DNA of 64,000 bases from Saccharicrinis carchari (GCF_900182605.1 NZ_FXTB01000008.1:124001-188000), one strand, 5' to 3'. Positions 27,221 through 35,578 are shown, counted from the first letter of the stretch. Notes: generated from the letters alone by a model not told the origin. A program made the numbers and translations.

Positions 27221-27252
27221 TTTGAACCTTACATTTACAATTGGTATTTTTG
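27221..27252 (+). promoter_or_regulatory. Bacteroidota-type promoter for the DJ-1 gene
   Basis: TTTG at 27221-27224 and TATTTTTG at 27245-27252, separated by 20 bases. This fits the Bacteroidota primary sigma consensus (TTTG, 19-21 bases, TAnnTTTG). The expected transcript start is near 27258, some 30 bases ahead of the ATG. Confidence 0.75.
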
Positions 27253-27287
27253 AATAATTAGCGAAGAAAAACATTAAAACATATATT

Positions 27288-27836
27288 ATGAAACGAGTAT
27301 TTATTTTTTTAGCCGAAGGCTTTGAAGAAATTGAAGCCATTACACCCATTGATGTTTTGCGCAGAGCCCAAATTGATGTAACCACAGTATCTATTTCCGA
27401 TAAAAGAGAGGTGCACGGGGCACACAAAATACCTATAGTGGCAGATGTTGTGTTTGCCGATGCCGACTTTTCGGGTGCCGATTTACTGGTACTCCCCGGA
27501 GGCCTGCCTGGCAGTACGAATTTAAACGAGCATATAGCTTTAAAAGAATTACTGGTTGATTTTTCGAACAAAGGTAAACTGATTGGCGCCATTTGTGCCG
27601 CCCCACTTGTGCTCGGTGGCTTAGGGCTGCTTAAAGACAAAACCGCCACCTGTTATCCGGGAGTTGAAGGTAAACTAACGGGCGCCAAACACACCGGTGC
27701 TCCCCTGGAAGTGGACGGCAACATTGTTACTGCCAAGGGTATTGGTGCTGCCATGAAATTTGCCCTACAACTGGTTAGCATGCTTAAAAGTAAGGAAGAA
27801 GCCAATAGACTGGCCAAGGAAATGGTAGTGGAATAA
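27288..27836 (+). CDS. DJ-1/PfpI family protein
   Basis: Member of the DJ-1/ThiJ/PfpI superfamily, DJ-1 branch (YajL/PARK7-like). Members act as oxidative-stress chaperones and have been reported to act on glycated or glyoxal-modified substrates. The 182 residues show the conserved Glu near the start (EGFEEIEAITPIDVLRRA), LVLPGGLPGS at about 67-76, and the reactive Cys103 in GAICAAPLVL. A His-containing segment, TGAKHTGAPL, follows. Length is standard. It has its own promoter at 27221-27252 and a strong hairpin terminator after the stop, so it is likely a single-gene transcript. Confidence 0.92.
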   Translation: MKRVFIFLAEGFEEIEAITPIDVLRRAQIDVTTVSISDKREVHGAHKIPIVADVVFADADFSGADLLVLPGGLPGSTNLNEHIALKELLVDFSNKGKLIGAICAAPLVLGGLGLLKDKTATCYPGVEGKLTGAKHTGAPLEVDGNIVTAKGIGAAMKFALQLVSMLKSKEEANRLAKEMVVE

Positions 27837-27882
27837 AAAAAAACATTCTGCTCCGGCATCTACCGGAGCAGATTATTTTTTA
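27834..27882 (+). terminator. Intrinsic terminator, probably bidirectional
   Basis: A 10-bp perfect stem (TCTGCTCCGG at 27847-27856 and CCGGAGCAGA at 27863-27872, six-base loop) is flanked by a run of A on the left and a T-rich tract on the right. It can end both the DJ-1 transcript and the convergent DUF4251 transcript. Confidence 0.88.
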
Positions 27883-27925
27883 TTGAACAGAAACACTAAA
27901 GTTTTTATAAGTAGGCAGAAAAAAA

Positions 27926-28453
27926 TTAATCCTCATTTTTCCACTCTTCCACCTTACCATGATACGAAATTGGACTTCGGTTATTGCTACTGATATTTAA
28001 GGTGGCATTCTCTTTCCCCGTTATTTCCAAATAAAACTGATATTGATCATTGCTTTCTTTCATCTCAAAAGAAATCCTTATCCTGCGTTTGCGCTCATCT
28101 ACCTTAACCTTCTTATTTCGCATAAGGCCCTCGAAATGAAAACCTCCTCTTTCACCGGGGGTAACACTGTAAGCTCTTCCAAAATAAGGCATATGAACCA
28201 AGGCACTATCTCCCACAATCCTCAGATGATTGGGATTGTTGAATAGATCCATATTTTTAAATCCCATCGGAAAAGCCCTTTCGGCAACAAACTCAATAGG
28301 CTTGTCCCTAATCATCACCTTCAGTTGCTCAAAGGCTTGCGTTTTCTTCGTGCTCTTATCCGTTCTGCTTTTGGCTGCATTTTGACCCCATGCATTCGCT
28401 ATCACAAAGACCAATGCAAGCAGTAAAACTACTTTTATATTTTTAACCATCAC
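27926..28453 (-). CDS. DUF4251 family secreted protein
   Basis: Secreted protein of a family (DUF4251) common in Bacteroidota and without known function. A hydrophobic signal of about 24 residues (ending NAWGQNA) is followed by a beta-rich domain with the family features IEFVAERAFPMG and MPYFGRAYSVTPGERGGFHF near residues 110-130, and paired lysine-rich strands. Two ATGs lie at the start (28453 and 28450). It is convergent with the DJ-1 gene across the shared terminator and divergent from the small Cys-rich gene. Confidence 0.85.
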   Translation of the reverse strand: MMVKNIKVVLLLALVFVIANAWGQNAAKSRTDKSTKKTQAFEQLKVMIRDKPIEFVAERAFPMGFKNMDLFNNPNHLRIVGDSALVHMPYFGRAYSVTPGERGGFHFEGLMRNKKVKVDERKRRIRISFEMKESNDQYQFYLEITGKENATLNISSNNRSPISYHGKVEEWKNED

Positions 28454-28473
28454 CTTATAATAAATAGATTCGT

Positions 28474-28481
28474 TACTTTTG
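28474..28481 (+). promoter_or_regulatory. Candidate -7 box for the small Cys-rich gene
   Basis: TACTTTTG matches the Bacteroidota TAnnTTTG box, 34 bases ahead of the ATG. The matching -33 region is weak, so this is a moderate call. Confidence 0.45.
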
Positions 28482-28514
28482 CACCAATTATGATACCAAA
28501 AGATACAAAATCAT

Positions 28515-28712
28515 ATGACCATCCGTAAAGAAAAGAGCAATTTTTCGACTAAATGTTTTGTATGTGATAAGAAATTGGAACAGGCGAAATTAAAAAACAA
28601 AGTCACCAACCTACCTGTTTGTAATCAATGCAAAGACACAGAGGAGGAAAAGGCCAAGGAAAAAGAAGTCCTCGACTCATTGGCAGATGGCTTTGTATGC
28701 GGATGCATTTAA
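28515..28712 (+). CDS. Small Cys-rich (zinc-ribbon-like) protein
   Basis: A 65-residue protein not assigned to a named family. It holds CFVC (residues 14-17 region) and CNQC about 20 residues later, a spacing that suits a single zinc site, then a charged Glu/Lys stretch and a C-terminal Cys pair (FVCGCI). There is no signal peptide, so it should be cytoplasmic. It has a plausible promoter of its own and lies 90 bases ahead of the ABC-F gene on the same strand. Coding status is supported by composition and start context, but function is unknown. Confidence 0.6.
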   Translation: MTIRKEKSNFSTKCFVCDKKLEQAKLKNKVTNLPVCNQCKDTEEEKAKEKEVLDSLADGFVCGCI

Positions 28713-28802
28713 CAATTAACATTATACAGTAATCAGTCAACCTCCCTATAAAATAAGACATATTACCTACTGCTTGCTGAAAAATGAAATGAATACTGAA
28801 AA

Positions 28803-30668
28803 ATGAATTACCTTTCTGTAGAGAATCTGACCCATCATTGGGGCGACATACAATTATTCGACAACTTAACTTTTGGGGTATCGGAGGGACAAAAAATTGG
28901 CCTGATTGCCCGTAACGGAACCGGAAAAACTACCTTACTGAATATCCTTGCCGGTGTGCTGCCTAACGAAAGCGGACAGGTTACCTACCGCAAGGGTGTT
29001 TCGGTGGGATACCTGCAGCAGCTCCCTGTTTTAAATAATGACCATACCGTTATGGAAGAAATCTTCGCCTCGGACAATCCGCAGGTAATAGCCATAAAAG
29101 CCTACGAAAAAGCACTGAGTGAAGAAAACCACGATGAATTGGGCATACTAATTGAGGAGCTGGACAAGCTAAATGCCTGGGATTACGAATCACAGGTTAA
29201 ACTTATCCTGTCGCAGCTCAAAATAACCAACTTCAACCAGCAGATAGGCCAACTATCGGGCGGACAAAAAAAGAGGGTGGCCCTGGCCAACCTGCTTATC
29301 AACGAGCCGCAATTTTTAATACTGGACGAGCCCACCAACCACCTGGACCTGGAAATGATAGAGTGGTTAGAAGCCTATCTGGAACGATCCAGATGTACCC
29401 TGATGATGGTAACCCACGATCGCTACTTTTTAGATCGTGTATGCAACGAGATCATGGAACTGGCCGATCAAACAATTTATAACTACAAGGGGAACTATCA
29501 AAATTTTCTGGAAAAACGAGAAGAACGCATACAAACCCAAAACGCACAAGTAGATAAAGCCAAAAACCTGCTTAAGAAAGAACAGGAATGGATGAATCGT
29601 ATGCCACAGGCACGTGCTACCAAAGCCAAATATCGTATCGATGCCTTTTACGATTTAAAGAAAAAAGCCGACAGCGGCACGACTGAGCAGCATTTAGAGC
29701 TAAATATTCAATCGGCGCGTTTGGGTAAAAAAATTATTGAATGCCACCATGTAAACAAAGCTTTTGGCAATTTAAAAATACTAAATGATTTTAGCTACAA
29801 ATTTGCCCAAGGCGAAAAAGTAGGGATTATCGGTAAAAACGGAACCGGAAAAACTACTTTCCTAAATATAATAACGGGTGCGTTAGAGCCTGACAGTGGC
29901 CATCTGGAAAAAGGCGAAACGGTAGTAGTAGGACACTACCGTCAGAGCGGTATGGATATAGATCCTACAAAAAGAGTGCTGGATGTTATTTCGGATATAT
30001 CGGAGCACATAACATTGGGTTCGGGCAATACCATGAGCCCGGCACAATTTCTGCGTTATTTTCTGTTCCCCAACGAGATGCACCATGTGCTGGTTGAAAA
30101 AATTAGTGGCGGGGAAAAAAAACGGCTGTACCTAATGACTGTACTAATGAAAAACCCTAACTTTTTAATTCTGGATGAGCCAACCAACGATTTAGATATA
30201 TTTACTTTAAGTCTGTTGGAAGAATATCTTTTGAGTTTTAAGGGTTGCGTTATCATCGTATCGCACGACCGATATTTTATGGACAGAATAGTAGATCATC
30301 TTTTTGTATTTAAAGGAGAAGGGAAAATAAAAGACTTTCCGGGTAACTACTCTGCTTACCACGAATATAAATTAGGGCAGGAAAAAGAGCAAAAAAAATT
30401 AGAAAAAGTCCAAAAGGAACCCGTGAAACCTTTTCCTGTAAAAGAAAAAGTGCGCAAACTTACTTTTAAGGAGAAAAAGGAAATGGAAAAGCTGGAAAAA
30501 GAAATAGAACAACTAAATACTGAAAAAGAAACGCTGGAAAACGAGTTGAACTCAGGAAACTTAAATGCCGAGGCCCTTATCGAAAAAGCTAAACGCCTGA
30601 GCACCATCATTAAGTTGGTGGACGAAAATGAAATGCGCTGGCTAGAACTAAGCGAGATAGAAGGGTAA
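28803..30668 (+). CDS. ABC-F family ATP-binding protein (Uup-like)
   Basis: Soluble ABC-F ATPase with two ATP-binding cassettes and no membrane segments. Proteins of this class act on the ribosome. Walker A motifs are ARNGTGKTTLL (about 36-46) and GKNGTGKTTFL (about 343-353). ABC signatures are LSGGQKKR and SGGEKKR, and Walker B motifs are FLILDEPTNHLD and FLILDEPTNDLD. The linker of about 80 residues between cassettes is charged. The C-terminal 80 or so residues form a coiled coil (EKKEMEKLEKEIEQLNTEK), as in Uup. Length of 621 matches Uup. The second Walker B is followed by DLD in place of HLD. Confidence 0.95.
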   Translation: MNYLSVENLTHHWGDIQLFDNLTFGVSEGQKIGLIARNGTGKTTLLNILAGVLPNESGQVTYRKGVSVGYLQQLPVLNNDHTVMEEIFASDNPQVIAIKAYEKALSEENHDELGILIEELDKLNAWDYESQVKLILSQLKITNFNQQIGQLSGGQKKRVALANLLINEPQFLILDEPTNHLDLEMIEWLEAYLERSRCTLMMVTHDRYFLDRVCNEIMELADQTIYNYKGNYQNFLEKREERIQTQNAQVDKAKNLLKKEQEWMNRMPQARATKAKYRIDAFYDLKKKADSGTTEQHLELNIQSARLGKKIIECHHVNKAFGNLKILNDFSYKFAQGEKVGIIGKNGTGKTTFLNIITGALEPDSGHLEKGETVVVGHYRQSGMDIDPTKRVLDVISDISEHITLGSGNTMSPAQFLRYFLFPNEMHHVLVEKISGGEKKRLYLMTVLMKNPNFLILDEPTNDLDIFTLSLLEEYLLSFKGCVIIVSHDRYFMDRIVDHLFVFKGEGKIKDFPGNYSAYHEYKLGQEKEQKKLEKVQKEPVKPFPVKEKVRKLTFKEKKEMEKLEKEIEQLNTEKETLENELNSGNLNAEALIEKAKRLSTIIKLVDENEMRWLELSEIEG

Positions 30669-31067
30669 GGGATAATACGTCGGGATATTGTTGAGGTCGT
30701 ATTAGGGAAGATAGGTGATATGCGATTGGCGATATGCAATTTACTAAATATGATTTGCAGCTTGGCCTACCCCAAACCCCTAAAGGGGCTTCGATTTACA
30801 GCTTTGCAATGTCATTTAAAAGAATATGAATTCTCATATTTGAAGAGTGTCCAAGTCCCCTTTAGGGGATTTAGGGGTAAAACGGAAGAATTTACGGCTT
30901 GGGTATCTGGGAGAAATAATATTTAAATAGATATAGTCAACAATTTACCTACCTCTAAAACTTATCAATTATTACTAAACCAGCTTCATCACTTTCAAAA
31001 TAACAGCAGGAAAACAGAAAATTAACTATTTTTTACCCAAAAAATTTCCTTACAATTTTTTTTATAC
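30669..31067. repeat. Gap with an inverted-repeat pair of the CCCCTAAAGGGG type
   Basis: No gene. Arms at about 30771-30790 (CCCAAACCCCTAAAGGGG) and 30853-30877 (AAGTCCCCTTTAGGGGATTT and onward) form a long imperfect inverted repeat of about 105 bases. Repeats of this kind are, to my recollection, common between genes in Bacteroidota. It may fold into an RNA hairpin that ends the ABC-F transcript, or be a small non-autonomous element. Confidence 0.5.
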
Positions 31068-31075
31068 TACATTTG
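31068..31075 (+). promoter_or_regulatory. Candidate -7 box of the aromatic operon
   Basis: TACATTTG matches the Bacteroidota TAnnTTTG box and lies 20 bases ahead of the leader-peptide ATG. The -33 region is a poor match. It would place the transcript start near 31080. Confidence 0.55.
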
Positions 31076-31095
31076 CATGCATTAAACAAGATATA

Positions 31096-31173
31096 ATGAC
31101 CCACATTACTTTTTTTTATAGCTTTTATTTTTACTTTTTTGGATTCTGCAATCAAAAAGAGGTGGGTAAATAG
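31096..31173 (+). CDS. Phe/Tyr-rich leader peptide of the aromatic operon
   Basis: A 25-codon open frame, ATG 31096-31098 to TAG 31171-31173. Residues 6-17 read FFYSFYFYFFGF, so seven of the 25 residues are Phe and three are Tyr. It precedes an intrinsic terminator (31198-31230) and the operon that makes Phe and Tyr. Its last codons contain AGGTGGG (31160-31166), nearly the same as the 3' arm of the terminator stem and able to pair with the 5' arm. This is the layout of a ribosome-mediated attenuator: low charged tRNA-Phe/Tyr would stall the ribosome and let the antiterminator form. It is inferred from sequence only but is hard to explain otherwise. Confidence 0.85.
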   Translation: MTHITFFYSFYFYFFGFCNQKEVGK

Positions 31174-31208
31174 TATATAAATTTTAACAAAAAATTTAAA
31201 GTCCCGCC
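31160..31208 (+). promoter_or_regulatory. Predicted antiterminator pairing
   Basis: AGGTGGG at 31160-31166 can pair with CCCGCCT at 31203-31209 (six standard pairs and one G-U). This uses up the 5' arm of the terminator. The first strand lies inside the leader-peptide frame, where a ribosome at the stop codon would cover it. Confidence 0.65.
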
Positions 31209-31230
31209 TTACACAGGTGGGACTTTTTTT
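31198..31230 (+). terminator. Intrinsic terminator (attenuator) ahead of the prephenate dehydratase gene
   Basis: An 11-bp stem (AAAGTCCCGCC at 31198-31208 with GGTGGGACTTT at 31216-31226, one G-U pair), loop of seven bases, then a run of seven T. It lies 24 bases past the leader stop and 47 bases ahead of the first structural gene, so it must be read through for the operon to be expressed. Confidence 0.88.
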
Positions 31231-31277
31231 GTTTTAAGTATGGACTTAGAATCACGGACTGATATTATAATTACATT

Positions 31278-32183
31278 ATGAAACAAACTAAAAAGGCAGC
31301 AATACAAGGCGGAGGTGGTTCCAACCACGAAATTGCAGCCAAAGCCTACTTTAACACCGAGGATATAGAAATGGTGGAATGCAACACTTTTGAAGAGATT
31401 TTTTCGACCTTAAAGAAAGACAGTTCCGTGTACGGCATTATTGCCATCGAAAACACTTTAGTGGGTAGCATCCTGCAAAACTATACCCTGCTTAAAGATT
31501 CAGGCCTGGTAATTATTGGGGAGTACAAACTGCGGATTAAACATCAATTATTGGCTTTACCCGGTCAATCCATCGAGGACATTACCGAGGTTCACTCCCA
31601 CCCCATGGCGCTGGCTCAATGTGCCGAGTTCTTTAAACAATATCCACACATTAAAATGATATCGCGCGACGATACTGCCTTGAGCGGTAAATGGATCCGC
31701 GACAACCAACTGAAAGGCATGGCCGCCATAGCCCCCCAGCTGGCTGCCGAAAAATATGACCTGGAAATAATTGCCAAAGACATTGAGACCAACAAACGTA
31801 ATTTCACACGTTTTTTAATCATCTCCGACAAGGGAAAAATTGAAGTAGAAGAACTATTGGTTGCTAATAAAGTGAACAAATCATCCTTGGTTTTTTCTCT
31901 TCCGCACTCCGAGGGTAGTTTGTCAAAAGTTTTATCGGTACTGGCCTTCTACAACATCAACCTCTCAAAAATACAATCCCTGCCCATTGTTGGCCACGAA
32001 TGGGAGTATATGTTTTATATCGATTTGGTATTCGACGATTACAACCGCTATCTGCAATCCCTGGATGCCATACGCCCCTTAACCAAAAACCTGAAGAATC
32101 TGGGCGAATATCACGTTTGTAAAAGATCCTTTGATACGGTGAGCAACGACAACAGGTCACTTTCTGAACAAAAAACATTTTAA
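31278..32183 (+). CDS. pheA: Prephenate dehydratase
   Basis: Converts prephenate to phenylpyruvate in Phe biosynthesis. The 301 residues hold the dehydratase domain (IQGGGGSNHEIAAKAYF, GIIAIENTLVGSI, VHSHPMALAQC, and the catalytic TRF in NFTRFLII), then a C-terminal ACT regulatory domain (GSLSKVLSVLAFYNINLSKI), so feedback inhibition by Phe is likely. There is no fused chorismate mutase, which is supplied by the DAHP synthase fusion two genes on. It is the first gene after the leader-peptide attenuator. Its stop is two bases ahead of the aminotransferase start. Confidence 0.94.
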   Translation: MKQTKKAAIQGGGGSNHEIAAKAYFNTEDIEMVECNTFEEIFSTLKKDSSVYGIIAIENTLVGSILQNYTLLKDSGLVIIGEYKLRIKHQLLALPGQSIEDITEVHSHPMALAQCAEFFKQYPHIKMISRDDTALSGKWIRDNQLKGMAAIAPQLAAEKYDLEIIAKDIETNKRNFTRFLIISDKGKIEVEELLVANKVNKSSLVFSLPHSEGSLSKVLSVLAFYNINLSKIQSLPIVGHEWEYMFYIDLVFDDYNRYLQSLDAIRPLTKNLKNLGEYHVCKRSFDTVSNDNRSLSEQKTF

Positions 32184-32185
32184 TC

Positions 32186-33343
32186 ATGCAAATTCATCCG
32201 GCCAATCGCATTAGCGAAGTAAAAGAATACTATTTCTCGAAAAAACTGAGGGAAATAGATCAGATGCGCCAACAGGGTATCGACATTATCAACCTGGGCA
32301 TTGGGAACCCCGACAGACCTCCACATCCGGAAGTATTAAAAGAACTCTACAATTCTTCATCGGAGCTTGGAAACCATGGTTATCAGAGCTACATCGGTGT
32401 ACCCGAACTACGCAACGCTTTTGCCCAATGGTACAAAGCGCACTTTAAGGTTACATTAAATCCTGCCAGTGAAATTTTGCCATTAATAGGATCCAAAGAA
32501 GGTATTATGCATATTTCGATGGCTTTTTTAAATCCGGGCGATGAGGTTTTAGTTCCCAACCCGGGCTATCCCACCTATGCCTCGGTATCGAATTTGGTAG
32601 AGGCTAAAATGATTAGCTACGATTTGGAAGAAGAGCAGGACTGGCAGCCCGACTTTGACAAGCTGGAAGCTATGGATTTGAGTAAGGTGAAGCTGATGTG
32701 GGTAAATTACCCCAACATGCCCACAGGAGCCAATGCCACGCCGGAACTCTTGGAGAAACTGGTGCGCTTTGGCAAAAAACACAACATCCTTATTTGTAAT
32801 GATAACCCCTATAGTTTTATATTAAACGATAATCCACTAAGCATTTTTCGCGTTGAGGGAGCCAAAGAAACCTGCATCGAGTTAAACTCCCTAAGCAAAT
32901 CGCACAATATGGCGGGCTGGCGTGTAGGCATGGTAGCCGCAGCACCCGAACTTATCCAGTACATAATCCGCGTAAAAAGCAACGTAGACAGTGGTATGTT
33001 TAAACCCTTACAATTAGCCGCCGCTAAAGCATTGAGTTTAGATAAAGACTGGTACACAGAGGTGAACCGGGCATATAAGGAACGCCGAGAGCTGGCCTGG
33101 AAAATAATGGATATGTTGGGATGCAGCTACAGTAAAAACCAATCGGGTATGTTTATCTGGGCAAAAATACCCGACAGTGCTGAGTCGCCCGAACAACTTA
33201 CAGATGCAGTATTGAAAAATGCACGCGTTTTTATTACACCGGGCAGCATATTCGGCAAAGGGGGCAATCGGCATATTCGCATCTCGCTTTGCTCCACTAC
33301 AGCGGTACTAAACGAATCCATACAAAGAATAAGCAATAGCTAG
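32186..33343 (+). CDS. PLP-dependent class I/II aminotransferase (probably aromatic)
   Basis: Fold-type I aminotransferase, 385 residues. The position between prephenate dehydratase and DAHP synthase points to transamination of phenylpyruvate and 4-hydroxyphenylpyruvate, or of prephenate. Visible motifs are NLGIGNPDRPPHP, the substrate loop GYQSYIGVPELR, YPNMPTGA, the PLP-binding lysine in SLSKSHNMAGWRVGM (near residue 236), and the C-terminal carboxylate-binding Arg in HIRISLC. Sequence style is close to LL-diaminopimelate-type aminotransferases, so substrate is from context. It is coupled to the upstream gene by a two-base gap. Confidence 0.88.
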   Translation: MQIHPANRISEVKEYYFSKKLREIDQMRQQGIDIINLGIGNPDRPPHPEVLKELYNSSSELGNHGYQSYIGVPELRNAFAQWYKAHFKVTLNPASEILPLIGSKEGIMHISMAFLNPGDEVLVPNPGYPTYASVSNLVEAKMISYDLEEEQDWQPDFDKLEAMDLSKVKLMWVNYPNMPTGANATPELLEKLVRFGKKHNILICNDNPYSFILNDNPLSIFRVEGAKETCIELNSLSKSHNMAGWRVGMVAAAPELIQYIIRVKSNVDSGMFKPLQLAAAKALSLDKDWYTEVNRAYKERRELAWKIMDMLGCSYSKNQSGMFIWAKIPDSAESPEQLTDAVLKNARVFITPGSIFGKGGNRHIRISLCSTTAVLNESIQRISNS

Positions 33344-33412
33344 ATACTGTTTTTTTGTACCAATACACAATTAAACACTTTTTAATCCGCACAAATAAAA
33401 ACATATATAACG

Positions 33413-34510
33413 ATGACAAAGAATGCTAAAATGATACAATTAGACCTTGAGAAAATCAGCCTTCCGGGATTAGACCTGGAACGCCCCTGGATGATTGCCG
33501 GCCCGTGCAGCGCCGAAACAGAAGAGCAGGTTTTAGAAACTGCCACCCAATTGTCCGAAGCGGGATATAAAATATTTAGAGCCGGTATTTGGAAACCCCG
33601 TACACGTCCGGGTGCTTTTGAAGGTGTAGGTACCTTAGGCCTACCCTGGCTAAAAAGAGTAAAAGAAGAAACCGGTATGTTTGTGGGTACCGAAGTGGCC
33701 AATGCAAACCATGTTTTTGAAGCGATCAAAGCGGGTATCGACATTCTTTGGATTGGTGCCAGAACCACGGCTAATCCGTTTGCTGTTCAGGAAATTGCCG
33801 ATGCACTTAAGGGTGTTGACCTTCCTGTTTTGGTAAAAAACCCGGTTAATCCAGATTTAGAATTATGGATTGGCGCACTGGAAAGAGTTAACCAGGCAGG
33901 TATCAAAAAGCTGGCAGCCATTCACCGCGGTTTCTCCACCTACGACAAAAGCAAGTATCGTAACCATCCGCAATGGCAAATTCCTATCGAGCTCAAACGA
34001 CGTATTCCTAATTTGCCCATCATCTGCGACCCTTCGCACATAGGTGGTAAGAGCGAATTGATTTACGAAATTTCACAAGAAGCCATGGATCTTAATTTCG
34101 ATGGTTTGTTGGTAGAGTCGCACCGCTGCCCCGCAAAAGCATGGAGTGATGCCAGCCAACAGGTAACCCCCACCGAGCTTAAGGAAATTACCGATAAAAT
34201 AGTGCTTCGTGCCCCTCAAATTGGACAAAAACCCAGGGTTACGCTGGATCAACTACGCCGTGAAATAGATAAGCTGGACGATTCCGTTCTGGAGGTGCTT
34301 CAGAAAAGAATGGAGATATCCGAAGCCATCGGTATCTATAAAAAAGAAAACAATATCACCATTTTACAAACCCGACGCTACGATGAAATTATGAACGACC
34401 GGAAGGAGCGTGGTGCAAAACTTGGTTTGTCGGAGGAGTTCCTGACTGCCCTGTTTGAAGACATACACCAGGAATCCGTAGCCCGCCAGAATAAGATAAT
34501 GAATAAATAG
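33413..34510 (+). CDS. Bifunctional DAHP synthase (type I-beta)-chorismate mutase
   Basis: First step of the shikimate pathway joined to the branch-point step to prephenate. Residues about 20-270 form the KDO8P-synthase-like DAHP synthase barrel (MIAGPCSAET, RAGIWKPRTRPGAFEG, IGARTTANPFAVQE, CDPSHIGGKSEL, ESHRCP). Residues about 275-365 are an AroQ-type chorismate mutase (LDQLRREIDKLDDSVLEVLQKRMEI, IGIYKKENNI). This order, with the mutase at the C-terminus, is known from Prevotella and Porphyromonas, where prephenate controls the synthase through the mutase domain. A 69-base gap separates it from the aminotransferase, and it shares the operon strand. Confidence 0.94.
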   Translation: MTKNAKMIQLDLEKISLPGLDLERPWMIAGPCSAETEEQVLETATQLSEAGYKIFRAGIWKPRTRPGAFEGVGTLGLPWLKRVKEETGMFVGTEVANANHVFEAIKAGIDILWIGARTTANPFAVQEIADALKGVDLPVLVKNPVNPDLELWIGALERVNQAGIKKLAAIHRGFSTYDKSKYRNHPQWQIPIELKRRIPNLPIICDPSHIGGKSELIYEISQEAMDLNFDGLLVESHRCPAKAWSDASQQVTPTELKEITDKIVLRAPQIGQKPRVTLDQLRREIDKLDDSVLEVLQKRMEISEAIGIYKKENNITILQTRRYDEIMNDRKERGAKLGLSEEFLTALFEDIHQESVARQNKIMNK

Positions 34511-34528
34511 CAATTATCAAGATGTGAG

Positions 34529-34585
34529 CATCAGGTAGTAAGATTATAAAAAGCTGGTACTTTCTTTATCTTGATACCTGATGCT
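34529..34585 (+). promoter_or_regulatory. Inverted repeat between DAHP synthase and prephenate dehydrogenase genes
   Basis: AGCATCAGGTA and TACCTGATGCT face each other about 35 bases apart. It is an 11-base perfect repeat in a 135-base spacer and may act as an RNA processing or partial termination site that lowers expression of the last gene. Confidence 0.4.
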
Positions 34586-34645
34586 ATTTACTTTGTACTT
34601 TGTACTTGATACTCTGTATTTAATTCTTGTTACCATAAATAAACT

Positions 34646-35422
34646 ATGAAAATATGCATACTGGGTGCCGGTAAAATGGGCACATGGCTAACCGATGCGC
34701 TCTGCCTGAGCCATGATGTTGCTATTTACGATCCAAATTTTGAAAAACTGAAATATATTTTCAATACGCAAAGATTAACCCAGCTGGAAGAAATAAGACA
34801 GTTTGAGCCGGAGCTATTGATTAATGCCGTTACGCTAAAATATACCATTGCTGCGTTTGAAGAGGTGATGCCTTATCTGCCCAAAAGTTGTATCATTTCG
34901 GATATCTCGTCGGTAAAAACGGGCTTTCAGGAGTATTACGACAAAACCGGTATGCGCTATGTTTCTACCCATCCAATGTTTGGCCCTACTTTTGGTAACC
35001 TAAAGGCATTGCGCGAGCACCATGCCATTATCATTTCTCAGGGCGACCATTTAGGCAAGGCTTTTTTTAAAGACTTTTTTGGTAACCTGGGACTTAACAT
35101 CCATGAGTACACCTTTATTCAACATGACGAAACCATTGCCTATTCTTTGTCCGTTCCTTTTTCATCCACGCTTGTTTTTGCGGCCTGTATGAAAAAGCAG
35201 GATGCTCCCGGAACTACTTTCCATAAACACCTGGATATTGCCAAAGGACTGCTTAGTGAAGACGATTATCTGTTATCCGAAATTTTATTTAATCCCTTTA
35301 CCGCCGGACAAGTAGAGAAGATAAGGCTGAAGCTGAAAGACTTGTTGAATATTATCGAAAATAAGGATTCGGATAAGATGAAAACATTTTTGGCCGAGGT
35401 GAGAGGAAATATTCAGGAATAA
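34646..35422 (+). CDS. tyrA: Prephenate dehydrogenase
   Basis: Oxidative decarboxylation of prephenate to 4-hydroxyphenylpyruvate, the Tyr branch. The 258 residues begin with a Rossmann motif ICILGAGKMGTWLTDAL. SDISSVKTGFQEYY, THPMFGPTFGNL (the catalytic His region) and IQHDETIAYSLSVPF follow, in the usual order for TyrA. There is no mutase or ACT domain, so it is the short single-function form. Last gene of the aromatic operon, which thus makes both Phe and Tyr and explains why both residues fill the leader peptide. Confidence 0.92.
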   Translation: MKICILGAGKMGTWLTDALCLSHDVAIYDPNFEKLKYIFNTQRLTQLEEIRQFEPELLINAVTLKYTIAAFEEVMPYLPKSCIISDISSVKTGFQEYYDKTGMRYVSTHPMFGPTFGNLKALREHHAIIISQGDHLGKAFFKDFFGNLGLNIHEYTFIQHDETIAYSLSVPFSSTLVFAACMKKQDAPGTTFHKHLDIAKGLLSEDDYLLSEILFNPFTAGQVEKIRLKLKDLLNIIENKDSDKMKTFLAEVRGNIQE

Positions 35423-35556
35423 AGAATATGATGACCAATTGGACTAAACAGCTCACCCTTTTAGGAATGCGAGAATAGCATAAAGGGAAATATGGAAGGT
35501 ATAAAACGCCTGGCGTAAAAAAGTATATAAAATAAAAAACTCAGCGTTTGAAAGCA

Positions 35557-35578
35557 CTGCCGGTTAATTAACCGGCAG
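35557..35578. terminator. 22-base perfect palindrome after the aromatic operon
   Basis: CTGCCGGTTAA followed by its own reverse complement, about 135 bases after the prephenate dehydrogenase stop and 165 bases before the stop of the convergent KamA-like gene. A two-way terminator is likely, although no long T-run follows. The rest of 35423-35743 is A/T-rich with no gene. Confidence 0.5.
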
